From contig JALSRD010000073.1 of NCBI GenBank assembly GCA_026984935.1, positions 68,313-132,312 on the forward strand: a stretch of DNA of 64,000 bases, in the 5' to 3' direction. Positions 8,953 to 15,610 of this stretch are shown piece by piece. A program made the position numbers and the translations under genes. Each line of letters begins with the position of its first letter. The stretch's first letter is position 1. Source of the DNA: Desulfobacterales bacterium. Lineage in GTDB: Bacteria; Desulfobacterota; Desulfobacteria; Desulfobacterales; JALSRD01. The notes beneath the pieces are model-generated. The model saw only the letters and a list, made by a program, of their open reading frames with translations. It searched no databases and was not told where the DNA came from.

Positions 8953-9017
8953 GCAGGCTCTCCTTGTCGTGTGACCTGTACCTGCTGAGTCGTCCGGCGC
9001 GCGTGGACCTTACAGAT

Positions 9018-9047
9018 CGCGGCAGGCGGTGCCTTGCGCTTGCCGCG
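9018..9047 (-). repeat. Inverted repeat between anti-sigma and flavoprotein genes
   Basis: CGCGGCA and TGCCGCG form a 7-bp stem with a GC-rich 16-nt loop in the 128-bp gap inside the operon. It has no T run. It may modulate read-through or mRNA stability, but this is only a structural observation. Confidence 0.35.
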
Positions 9048-9080
9048 TTGCGGTGGTGCGGTGTGCACGGTCTTTGCAGT

Positions 9081-9359
9081 TCATGGTTTCGGGAAGTGGC
9101 AGTGCCGCATGAGTTCGGCCTGGATTCGGCTGCGGGCATCCTCCGGCAGCAGCGCCGATTCAGCGTGCCGGACACAGTGCTGTTCGTACCGTCGCAGGAC
9201 CTTTCTCAACAACAGTTGCTGCCGCCGGTTGCGTGCGCAGTAACGGCACATGAGCAGGTGTATGCGGATGCCGACGCGCTGGTGAAAAGGCAATTTGCGA
9301 TCCAGCGAATCGGAAACCATGCGCGAAATTTTCCGGCAGTTGATGATCCAGTGTCTCAT
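9081..9359 (-). CDS. Zinc-finger (zf-HC2-like) anti-sigma factor
   Basis: A 92-residue soluble protein. A Cys near the N-terminus (INCRKIS) and HLLMCRYCARN fit the H-x3-C-x2-C zinc motif of zf-HC2 anti-sigma factors. The rest is highly basic and helical with no membrane segment. Its start overlaps the sigma-factor stop by 4 nt (ATGA), the usual coupling of a sigma/anti-sigma pair. It presumably holds the upstream sigma factor inactive until a redox or metal signal alters the zinc site. That role is inferred from family and position. Confidence 0.75.
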   Translation of the reverse strand: MRHWIINCRKISRMVSDSLDRKLPFHQRVGIRIHLLMCRYCARNRRQQLLLRKVLRRYEQHCVRHAESALLPEDARSRIQAELMRHCHFPKP

Positions 9360-9961
9360 GGCTGAGGTCTCTTGCCGTTGGCTGAAAACCAGTTGACTTC
9401 CAGGCAGCGCCTTAAAAGCAGCCGCGCGCGGTGAAGTATAACCCAGCTGTTAGTCGCGCTGATATCTAAAAGCTTACAGATTTCCCGGGTATCCAGGCCG
9501 TCGATTTCACGCATGATAAACGCCTTGGCGCCACGCTCGGGAATGTCGGCCAGGCAGGCAAAGAGTGTCTCCATGAACTCCTTTTGTTCGAACAAATGCT
9601 GAGGGTCCGCCCGCCAGCGGCCCGGTTTCAGAAGCCAGGCGCCCTTTTTGTCGAACATTTCCTGTGCCTGGGCAAGGCCTGCATCCACGTCCTGCAAGGG
9701 CTCTTCGCGGTATTTTCTGCGCAGATGATCGATGATTTTGTGCTTGAGGATTCCGGTCAGCCAGGTTTTCAGCGCCGAGCGGCCCCTGAAATTTGCGAAG
9801 GCCTTCAGTGCCGCCAGCAGGGTTTCCTGAACCAGGTCCTCGGCTGCGGACGGATTCCGGACCCTGGCCAGAGCGTAGCCGTAAAGATAGTCTCCGTAGC
9901 GCGCAACCCAGGTTTCGGGCGGGTCGGCGGCAACTTGTGGATTGGATGGCGTTGAGTGCAT
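9356..9961 (-). CDS. ECF-type sigma-70 family RNA polymerase sigma factor
   Basis: A 201-residue sigma factor with region 2 (about 18-90, including AEDLVQETLLAALKAF and FRGRSALKTWLTGILKHKIID) and region 4 (about 130-190, with the helix-turn-helix LDTREICKLLDIS). There is no region 1.1 or region 3, as in group 4 sigmas. The linker is longer than usual and contains several Trp residues. It starts behind AAAGGGGAA and heads the arsenosugar operon, so it likely controls these genes and itself; I could not define its promoter. DUF1848 is divergent. Confidence 0.9.
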   Translation of the reverse strand: MHSTPSNPQVAADPPETWVARYGDYLYGYALARVRNPSAAEDLVQETLLAALKAFANFRGRSALKTWLTGILKHKIIDHLRRKYREEPLQDVDAGLAQAQEMFDKKGAWLLKPGRWRADPQHLFEQKEFMETLFACLADIPERGAKAFIMREIDGLDTREICKLLDISATNSWVILHRARLLLRRCLEVNWFSANGKRPQP

Positions 9962-10008
9962 TTCCCCTTTCCGGACACCGTCAGTACATGCGGTCGCCGG
10001 TGCCGGGC

Positions 10009-10036
10009 TTTACTTCTGGAAAATGAATGGTATACT
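10009..10036 (+). promoter_or_regulatory. Possible sigma70 promoter of the DUF1848 gene
   Basis: TTTACT, 16 nt, TATACT lies about 70 bp before the DUF1848 ATG in the divergent gap with the ECF sigma gene. The -10 box matches 5 of 6 consensus bases and the -35 box 4 of 6. Confidence 0.4.
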
Positions 10037-10106
10037 TTAATAAATGCCGTCACCCTAACCAAACTGTTCCTGAAGTGTCAAGTTGGAAAAAACACAGCGG
10101 CTGAGT

Positions 10107-11054
10107 ATGGATAGGCATACGTCCCGACAGAAAATCGTGCTTTCAGCCTCACGCCGGACCGATATCCCGGCTTTTTACATGCCGTGGTTCATGTCGCAGA
10201 TCGCAGCCGGGCGTTTTGCGCGCATCAACCCATACAATCGTCGGGTATCGTACGTTGCGGCCGACGCGGCCCGGGTGCACTGTATCGTTTTCTGGTCCAA
10301 GAACTACGCACCGCTGATCAACGGCGCCTATGATCGCAAACTCGAAGATGCCGGCTACCGGCTTTTCTTCAATTTCACTGTCAATTCGCACAACCACTAC
10401 CTCGAACCGCGGGTACCGGCGCTGTCAAAACGACTGCACCAGCTCGGGCAGCTCTGCCGCCGGCATGATCCCCGAGCCGTGGTCTGGCGTTTCGATCCGC
10501 TGTGTTTCTATCGCCTGCCCGACGGGCGGCGCGGCGACAATTTGGCCGATTTTTTCCGGATTGCGGAAAGAGCGGCGGCGTGCGGTGTGCGGCGCTGCAT
10601 CACGAGCTTCGTAGATGACTACGCCAAAATTAAAAAACGGCTGGCACTCCGTGGCGATGGGGACTTCATCGAACCGTCGACAGCGGAAAAGGTGGATATC
10701 CTGCTGCAAATGGCGCATGTCCTGGAAACCCACCGTATGGCGCTTTATACCTGCTGCGAACAGCAGGTACTGGCGGCCCTGCCGCCGGATGCGCCCATCC
10801 GGGCGGCAGCCTGCATTCCCGGCGAGCTGTTGGTGGAGCTTTTCGGCGGCGGGATGGCTGTAAAACGGGATGCCGGCCAGCGCATCGCCCTGGGCTGTGG
10901 CTGCCAGGCGTCGGTGGACGTCGGTTCCTATGCGCTGCACCCCTGTTTCCACGACTGCCTGTTCTGCTACGCCAACCCCGTGTCCGACGTCCGGCGGGCG
11001 GCCGCCGGCAGGGGAGGGGGCCGGAAACATCGGACCCGTAGCGCAACCGGGTGA
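10107..11054 (+). CDS. DUF1848 domain protein
   Basis: A 315-residue member of DUF1848, a widespread family without an assigned reaction. The hallmark start VLSASRRTDIPAFY is present, followed by VFWSKNY and the conserved VVWRFDP block. The C-terminus has a Cys-rich segment, GCGCQ then CFHDCLFCYANP. Its CxxxCxxC spacing resembles a radical SAM cluster site, and DUF1848 has been linked to DNA-repair-like radical SAM proteins, so an iron-sulfur cluster is plausible. ATG 10107 is preferred over the TTG at 10083, although neither has a strong ribosome site. Its end overlaps the region just before dus. Confidence 0.85.
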   Translation: MDRHTSRQKIVLSASRRTDIPAFYMPWFMSQIAAGRFARINPYNRRVSYVAADAARVHCIVFWSKNYAPLINGAYDRKLEDAGYRLFFNFTVNSHNHYLEPRVPALSKRLHQLGQLCRRHDPRAVVWRFDPLCFYRLPDGRRGDNLADFFRIAERAAACGVRRCITSFVDDYAKIKKRLALRGDGDFIEPSTAEKVDILLQMAHVLETHRMALYTCCEQQVLAALPPDAPIRAAACIPGELLVELFGGGMAVKRDAGQRIALGCGCQASVDVGSYALHPCFHDCLFCYANPVSDVRRAAAGRGGGRKHRTRSATG

Positions 11055-11065
11055 CAGGGGGGGAT

Positions 11066-12046
11066 ATGAGAATCGGCCGGCTGACCCTTGAGAATCCGAC
11101 CATCATGGCGCCGCTGGCGGGCATCACCGATCTGCCCTGGCGACTGATGGCCAGAGCCGGCGGCTGCGCACTGGTCTGCTCCGAGATGATCAGCGCCAAC
11201 GGGCTTTGTCATGCATCGCGCAAGACGCTGAAGATGCTCGACAGCCGGGCGGCCGAAAAGCCGCTTTCGGTGCAGCTTTTCGGCAGTGATGCGGCGATAG
11301 TGGCCGATGCGGCGCGCATGGTGGAAGATGCCGGCGCCGACCTGGTGGATATCAACTTCGGCTGTGCCGTAAAAAAGATTCTAAAGACCGGGTCGGGGGC
11401 AGCGCTCATGCGGGAGCCCGGCCGTGCCGCTGCACTGCTGACCGCCGTGCGCCGGGCGGTGCGCTTGCCGCTGACCATCAAGATGCGTTCGGGCTGGGAT
11501 GCCGGCGGTGCTCAGGCGCTCGAGATCGCGCGCATCGCCGAAGACTGCGGTGTCGATGCCGTTTGCGTGCACCCGCGCAGTGCCTCCCAGGGGTTCAGGG
11601 GGCGGGCCGACTGGTCCGTTATCCGTCGCGTGAAAGACGCGCTTGCGGTGCCGGTGATCGGCAACGGGGATATCGTGCGGCCGGCGGACGCTCTCCGGAT
11701 GCTGCGCGACACCGGCTGTGACGCCGTGATGATCGGCCGCGCTGCCGTCGGCAATCCCTGGATTTTTTCCCAGGTGCTGGCCTGCCTGAAGGGTGCGCCG
11801 GTCGAAGCCGTGGACCTGAAGAGGCGCATCGCCGGCATGCGGGCCTACGTCGAAGCCTGCATCGCCTATTACGGCGAGCGGCATGCCTGCCGGATGCTGC
11901 GCAGCCGCCTGGGGTGGTTCGTCAAAGGCCTGCCGCATGCCGCCCGGTTCCGGGAGTCGATCAAACATCTGGATTCGGGCCAGGAAGCCCTGCAGCGGAT
12001 TTTCGGCTACGGCAAACAGCTGCGCCGGATCGAAGCACAGAACTGA
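11066..12046 (+). CDS. dusB: tRNA-dihydrouridine synthase (DusB-like)
   Basis: A 326-residue FMN enzyme that reduces uridine in tRNA D-loops. The TIM barrel begins with MAPLAGITDLPWR and has VDINFGCAVKKI, holding the catalytic Cys, then TIKMRSGWD, the HPRSASQGFRG flavin/tRNA site and GNGDIVRPADA and MIGRAAVGNPWIF near the phosphate site. A C-terminal helical domain follows. Family consensus at the catalytic loop is GCP; here it is GCA. ATG 11066 behind a G-run is chosen over GTG 11051. The gene lies 11 nt after DUF1848, so the two probably share a transcript. Confidence 0.92.
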   Translation: MRIGRLTLENPTIMAPLAGITDLPWRLMARAGGCALVCSEMISANGLCHASRKTLKMLDSRAAEKPLSVQLFGSDAAIVADAARMVEDAGADLVDINFGCAVKKILKTGSGAALMREPGRAAALLTAVRRAVRLPLTIKMRSGWDAGGAQALEIARIAEDCGVDAVCVHPRSASQGFRGRADWSVIRRVKDALAVPVIGNGDIVRPADALRMLRDTGCDAVMIGRAAVGNPWIFSQVLACLKGAPVEAVDLKRRIAGMRAYVEACIAYYGERHACRMLRSRLGWFVKGLPHAARFRESIKHLDSGQEALQRIFGYGKQLRRIEAQN

Positions 12047-12053
12047 AAGCGGT

Positions 12054-13016
12054 TTACGACGGCAGGACGACCGTGTCACCGACGCTGACCGACTTGCCGG
12101 AAATCAGAACGGCTGCGGCCGTGTCTTGGGATACAGATGTGACTTTGATGTCCGCCACCTTTTCGCCGCGTTCGAGAAACCTGAGGCCGTTGACGCCTTT
12201 GATGAGTTTTCCCGGTGCGTAGACCTCAAATACCCTACCTGGCTTCAGGCCGCTGCGGCTTCCGGCGGACAGGGTGATATCCGTGCCGTTCACTGTGCTG
12301 ACATAGCATTTCCACTGGCTGGCGGACAGCGTCTCGCATAGCCGGTCGCCGAAGTCTTCAGCGGTTTTGCGGATCAATCCGGCCAGCACGGCCAGTCCGG
12401 CTTTATTCTTCTGGCGGATGGCGTCGAAATCTTCGTCATCCACATCGAAGCTCCGTACCTCGCTGCGATCCATGAGTTTGGTACCGGTTTCGGTGTCGTA
12501 GACCGCCATGGCCAGCGAGATGTTGACCTGGGGGATGGTGTTCTTGAACCACAGGAATCCCTTTTGCCGGTGGTCGCCGCTGATGTTGAACAGCCTTCCG
12601 GTGACAATGGCGTACACCCCCTGCTGGCGGCCGGATTTTGCCAGGGCGAAGTCGTCGATGCGGCCGGATGCCAGTTTGGGCGGATTGAAAAGGAAATTGG
12701 GGAAAACAGGATTTTCGGGCGTCATCATCCATGTGTTGCGGCACTTTTGGGAATAGCGGTCGGCAACCTGTTTCTGAAAAATGGCCGCCATCCCCTTGTC
12801 CCTGACGAAACTGGTATCTTCAAAACGCGCGAAGGCAATGTAGGGCTTCAGCCCGCTGTGGGGCGCATGGATCTTGTGGATCACCTCCTTGGAAAGCTCG
12901 CCGACCTTCGAAATGGAGGCGCAGCCTGCAATCAGAAGGATCAGTGCAAGGCTGACGGCCAGACGTCCCGCTCCGGTAAGCCGCAGTTTTCCCTGCGGTA
13001 TGGCAGAAGGTTTCAT
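12054..13016 (-). CDS. Lipoprotein with CsgG/FlgT-like features, function unknown
   Basis: A 320-residue predicted lipoprotein. The signal helix ends in the lipobox LIAGC, giving a lipidated Cys near residue 32. The middle resembles the nucleoside-like fold of CsgG/FlgT-type outer-membrane-associated proteins (FARFEDTS, then VYAIVTGRLFNI). The C-terminal ~80 residues (ITLSAGSRSGLKPGRVFEVY to VSVGDTVVLP) look like the FlgT C-terminal domain. No flagellar genes are nearby, so a flagellar role is not implied. Its ATG overlaps the queF stop (ATGA), indicating translational coupling. It converges on dusB with a 7-nt gap. Confidence 0.7.
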   Translation of the reverse strand: MKPSAIPQGKLRLTGAGRLAVSLALILLIAGCASISKVGELSKEVIHKIHAPHSGLKPYIAFARFEDTSFVRDKGMAAIFQKQVADRYSQKCRNTWMMTPENPVFPNFLFNPPKLASGRIDDFALAKSGRQQGVYAIVTGRLFNISGDHRQKGFLWFKNTIPQVNISLAMAVYDTETGTKLMDRSEVRSFDVDDEDFDAIRQKNKAGLAVLAGLIRKTAEDFGDRLCETLSASQWKCYVSTVNGTDITLSAGSRSGLKPGRVFEVYAPGKLIKGVNGLRFLERGEKVADIKVTSVSQDTAAAVLISGKSVSVGDTVVLPS

Positions 13017-13411
13017 TTTGAAGTATATTCCGCTGTGATTTCAGAGGTGAGCCCGCCGCGGGCGGTGAATTCAGCTTTGACCTGCATGAATTTGGGCTGC
13101 AGCACGGCGGCCAGGTCATCCATAATGCGGTTTGCGAGGTGCTCGTAAAAGATGCCTACACTGCGGTACTGCAGCAGGTAGTACTTCAGCGATTTCAGCT
13201 CGATGATCCGTTGACCCGGCCGGTAGGTGACGGTGATGCAGCCGAAATCCGGCAGTCCCGTAATGGGACAGACCGAAGTGTATTCCGGATGCCGGATAAC
13301 GATTTCGATGTCCCTTCTGCCGGCGTACTCATAGGGCAGCGCCGAAAGCACATCCCGGCGGATGATTTCCGGGCTTTCGATGGCAATGCCGCCGTCTTCG
13401 GTTACGGTCAT
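13013..13411 (-). CDS. queF: NADPH-dependent 7-cyano-7-deazaguanine reductase QueF (type I)
   Basis: A 132-residue short-form QueF that reduces preQ0 to preQ1 in queuosine biosynthesis. The nitrile-binding Cys is in TSVCPITGLPDFG, and the QueF substrate/NADPH motif appears as IELKSLKYYLLQYR. It ends with RGGLTSEI. Length is normal for the unimodular class. GGAG lies nine bases before the ATG. No other queuosine gene is in the window. It is followed by the overlapping lipoprotein gene and preceded by a good sigma70-like promoter. I saw no preQ1 riboswitch consensus in the leader. Confidence 0.95.
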   Translation of the reverse strand: MTVTEDGGIAIESPEIIRRDVLSALPYEYAGRRDIEIVIRHPEYTSVCPITGLPDFGCITVTYRPGQRIIELKSLKYYLLQYRSVGIFYEHLANRIMDDLAAVLQPKFMQVKAEFTARGGLTSEITAEYTSK

Positions 13412-13492
13412 GGGTTTCAGCTCCTGCCTGCAGATTCATTTTAAGTTTGATTGAGCGTTATTGCACTCAGCCATTCGATATTGTAAGTGCCA

Positions 13493-13521
13493 TTCATAGA
13501 AAATAATCAAACAGCTGTCAA
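13493..13521 (-). promoter_or_regulatory. Probable sigma70 promoter of queF
   Basis: On the minus strand a perfect TTGACA is followed after 17 nt by TATGAA, about 80 bp before the queF start. The leader contains a short TGAGTG/CGCTCA hairpin of unknown relevance. Confidence 0.55.
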
Positions 13522-13617
13522 ATGAACTGTTGTTTCGCCTGCCGGCCGATGCATACCGGGAGCGCCCCTCACGGCGGGTGTGCCGATGACCGGCAGGTTG
13601 TAAAAAGGAGGTTACCG

Positions 13618-13782
13618 ATGGCGTCCATGCAGGAGCAGGTTTTGCGGGTCAGCAAGGAAATCGTGGTTAAATTCATCGAAATGGGCCGGGTGTCGCCAGC
13701 CGGCTTTGCCGAGGTGTTCAGCAATGTTTACACGTCGGTGGACCAGACCGTCAGGAAGAACATGCCGCCGGCCGACAGCTGA
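13618..13782 (+). CDS. Small conserved-looking protein, 54 aa
   Basis: A 54-residue ORF behind a strong AAAAAGGAGGTTACCG ribosome site. It is predicted to be mostly two amphipathic helices (VLRVSKEIVVKFIEMG, then AGFAEVFSNVYTSV). The pattern recalls the N-terminal helical part of MucR/Ros-type regulators but lacks a zinc finger, so a regulatory or adaptor role is only a suggestion. The ORF-track start at 13522 adds a Cys-rich leader without a ribosome site. The following 13783-13995 stretch has a CCGGAA/TTCCGG palindrome but no gene I can support. Confidence 0.65.
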   Translation: MASMQEQVLRVSKEIVVKFIEMGRVSPAGFAEVFSNVYTSVDQTVRKNMPPADS

Positions 13783-13995
13783 AAGCGTGCGCTGCCGCGG
13801 GAAAGCCCGGACATCCGTCCGCATGTTCCCGGAAAATTCCGGCGTGCAGACGTACGATGCCTTTGGGCTGCACCCCGGACCGGAGCGTGGCGCTTCGCCG
13901 CAAGCACATGGTCATGCATGTCGAGCCCTGTCGGAGATTTTCAAGGAGCCGCAGGCCCTTTCCGTGGAGCCGGCCGGTGATCTTTTCAGGCCCTT

Positions 13996-15045
13996 TCAGG
14001 CATCGTCGCGTCTCTTTTTCCGGGTGGTTTGAGGCTGTACCAGCTCGTCTATGGACCATGCGTTCTGGCTTTCGAAGGCGTTGTCGCGCAGCTCACAGGC
14101 CGACCTCGCACAGGCCGGGCATTCGGGATCGATGCAAGGGTCCATGTGAATCAGGACGCTGGCGCGTCCGCCGTAGTGCCGGGCAATGACCGTCTCGATG
14201 ATGCGGGCCTGTCGGTGGGCGGTTTCCAGCGAAAGATCGCGCGGCAGAACCAGGTGAAAGTCGATGTGAATGCGGTCGCCGGTGCGAAAGGCCCGCAGTT
14301 GATGAATATCGATCCACAGTGGCCGGCGGTGTCTTTTTAAAAGTGAAGTGACTTCGCTTAAAAGTTCAGGGTCCGAGGTGTCCATGAGCCCGAGGAAAGA
14401 CCGTTTGACCAGGCAGATACCGGTTGTCATAATATACAGCCCGACGACGAAAGCAATCCCGCTGTCGATCCACATCCAGCCGGTCAGGCGGATGAGTAGC
14501 AGCCCGGCAACCACACCCGTTGACGTCAAGACATCCGTCAATACATGACGGCCGTCGGCGACCAGTGTGAGGGAGTGGCTCTTTTTGCCGGTGCGCACGA
14601 GCATCAGACCCAGGGCCAGGTTGACGACCGCCGTGGCGGCCAGCAGGAGGACGCCCAGATCCAGATGCGGCAGACCACGGCTCTGAGAGAGGTTCGTCCA
14701 GGCGGTTTTGAAAATTCCCAGTGCGGCCAGCACGATGAGTGCGCCCTCGAACCCCGCCGAAAAAAATTCAATCTTGCCGTGCCCATAAGGATGGCTGACA
14801 TCCGGCGGTTTGGCGGCCAGCAGAATGCTGCCCATGGCGAAAAGCCCGGCCACAACGTTGATGATCGATTCCAGGGCATCCGATAAAATGGCCGCTGAAC
14901 GCGTCAGGTGAAAGGCGTAGAACTTAAGGGCCATCAAAAGCGCACCGATGAGCACCGATGCGCTGATGGCGACCAGGCGGCGCCGGAGTACGCGGGCTGG
15001 GGCAACGGGTTCGAGGCTTGATTTTTCGGCACCGGAAGGCCTCAT
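13996..15045 (-). CDS. Cation diffusion facilitator (CDF) family metal transporter
   Basis: A 349-residue CDF efflux protein, exporting Zn, Fe, Mn or a related divalent metal in exchange for protons. About six transmembrane segments occupy residues 25-230. Transport-site motifs are SDALESIINV in TM2 and DVLTSTGVVAGL in TM5, with HPYGHGKIEFF at the TM2-TM3 loop. A cytoplasmic metallochaperone-like domain follows. The extreme C-terminus adds Cys residues (CIDPECPACARSAC) that could bind metal and are not standard in all members. It starts behind AGGAGGAATGG and follows the TPR lipoprotein gene by 27 bp. Confidence 0.9.
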   Translation of the reverse strand: MRPSGAEKSSLEPVAPARVLRRRLVAISASVLIGALLMALKFYAFHLTRSAAILSDALESIINVVAGLFAMGSILLAAKPPDVSHPYGHGKIEFFSAGFEGALIVLAALGIFKTAWTNLSQSRGLPHLDLGVLLLAATAVVNLALGLMLVRTGKKSHSLTLVADGRHVLTDVLTSTGVVAGLLLIRLTGWMWIDSGIAFVVGLYIMTTGICLVKRSFLGLMDTSDPELLSEVTSLLKRHRRPLWIDIHQLRAFRTGDRIHIDFHLVLPRDLSLETAHRQARIIETVIARHYGGRASVLIHMDPCIDPECPACARSACELRDNAFESQNAWSIDELVQPQTTRKKRRDDA

Positions 15046-15072
15046 ACGACCATTCCTCCTGTTCCGCGTTGG

Positions 15073-15609
15073 TTAAGGCCGGGCTTTTTGTATCCGGCGG
15101 CGCTGGCGCTCCAGCCGCCGGGTCCATGACGGCTGGCCCCGGAGATAGATTGCCGCCAGGCGGTTGAATTCACCGGCTTTGCGCCGGTCACCTTTCAGCA
15201 GCCAGGCATCGGCAAGATAATAGTAGTTGGCACCGTTTTGCGGCGATAGCGCCAGGGCCTGCTCCAGGATGCGGATGGCCGTCTCCGGCCGTTTGGCATT
15301 GAGTGCGGTGCGGGCCTGCTGCTGGAGTTCCAGGGCCGCCCGTGCCTGGGGGCTCGGCCGGGTTTCAGGCATCATGCCGGACGGCGAAGGGGGCGTGCCG
15401 ACCCTTTCCGTCAGGGGCGCGGATTCCTCGTTCGGCGTATGGCGGTGTACGGCGGCCGGGGCATCGAGCAGGCTGCGGCCGCAGCCTGTGCTCCACAGGA
15501 GCGCCAGTGCGGCTATCAGTTTCACCCAAAGGCGTCTGTTGCCCGCCGTCGCAGGACGGCTGGCGTTCAAGATGCGTCGATTCCCGAAAAATGCCCTTTC
15601 CGGCAGCAC
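15073..15609 (-). CDS. TPR-containing lipoprotein
   Basis: A 178-residue protein whose GTG start lies one base after the PBP1B stop, with GAGGAG ten bases upstream inside the mrcB end. An Arg-rich N-terminus leads to a hydrophobic segment and lipobox LWSTGC. A Pro/Ser-rich linker is followed by a tetratricopeptide pair (AIRILEQALALSPQNGANYYYLADAWLL). The ORF-track start at 15936 is buried in mrcB and is not credible. The tight coupling suggests an outer-membrane helper of the peptidoglycan synthase, analogous in position rather than sequence to LpoB; that role is inference. Confidence 0.7.
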   Translation of the reverse strand: MLPERAFFGNRRILNASRPATAGNRRLWVKLIAALALLWSTGCGRSLLDAPAAVHRHTPNEESAPLTERVGTPPSPSGMMPETRPSPQARAALELQQQARTALNAKRPETAIRILEQALALSPQNGANYYYLADAWLLKGDRRKAGEFNRLAAIYLRGQPSWTRRLERQRRRIQKARP

Positions 15610-15610
15610 G

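Noticed and set aside
13412-13492. Possible preQ1 riboswitch in the queF leader
   Set aside because: No match to the preQ1-I consensus loop or A-rich tail could be seen.
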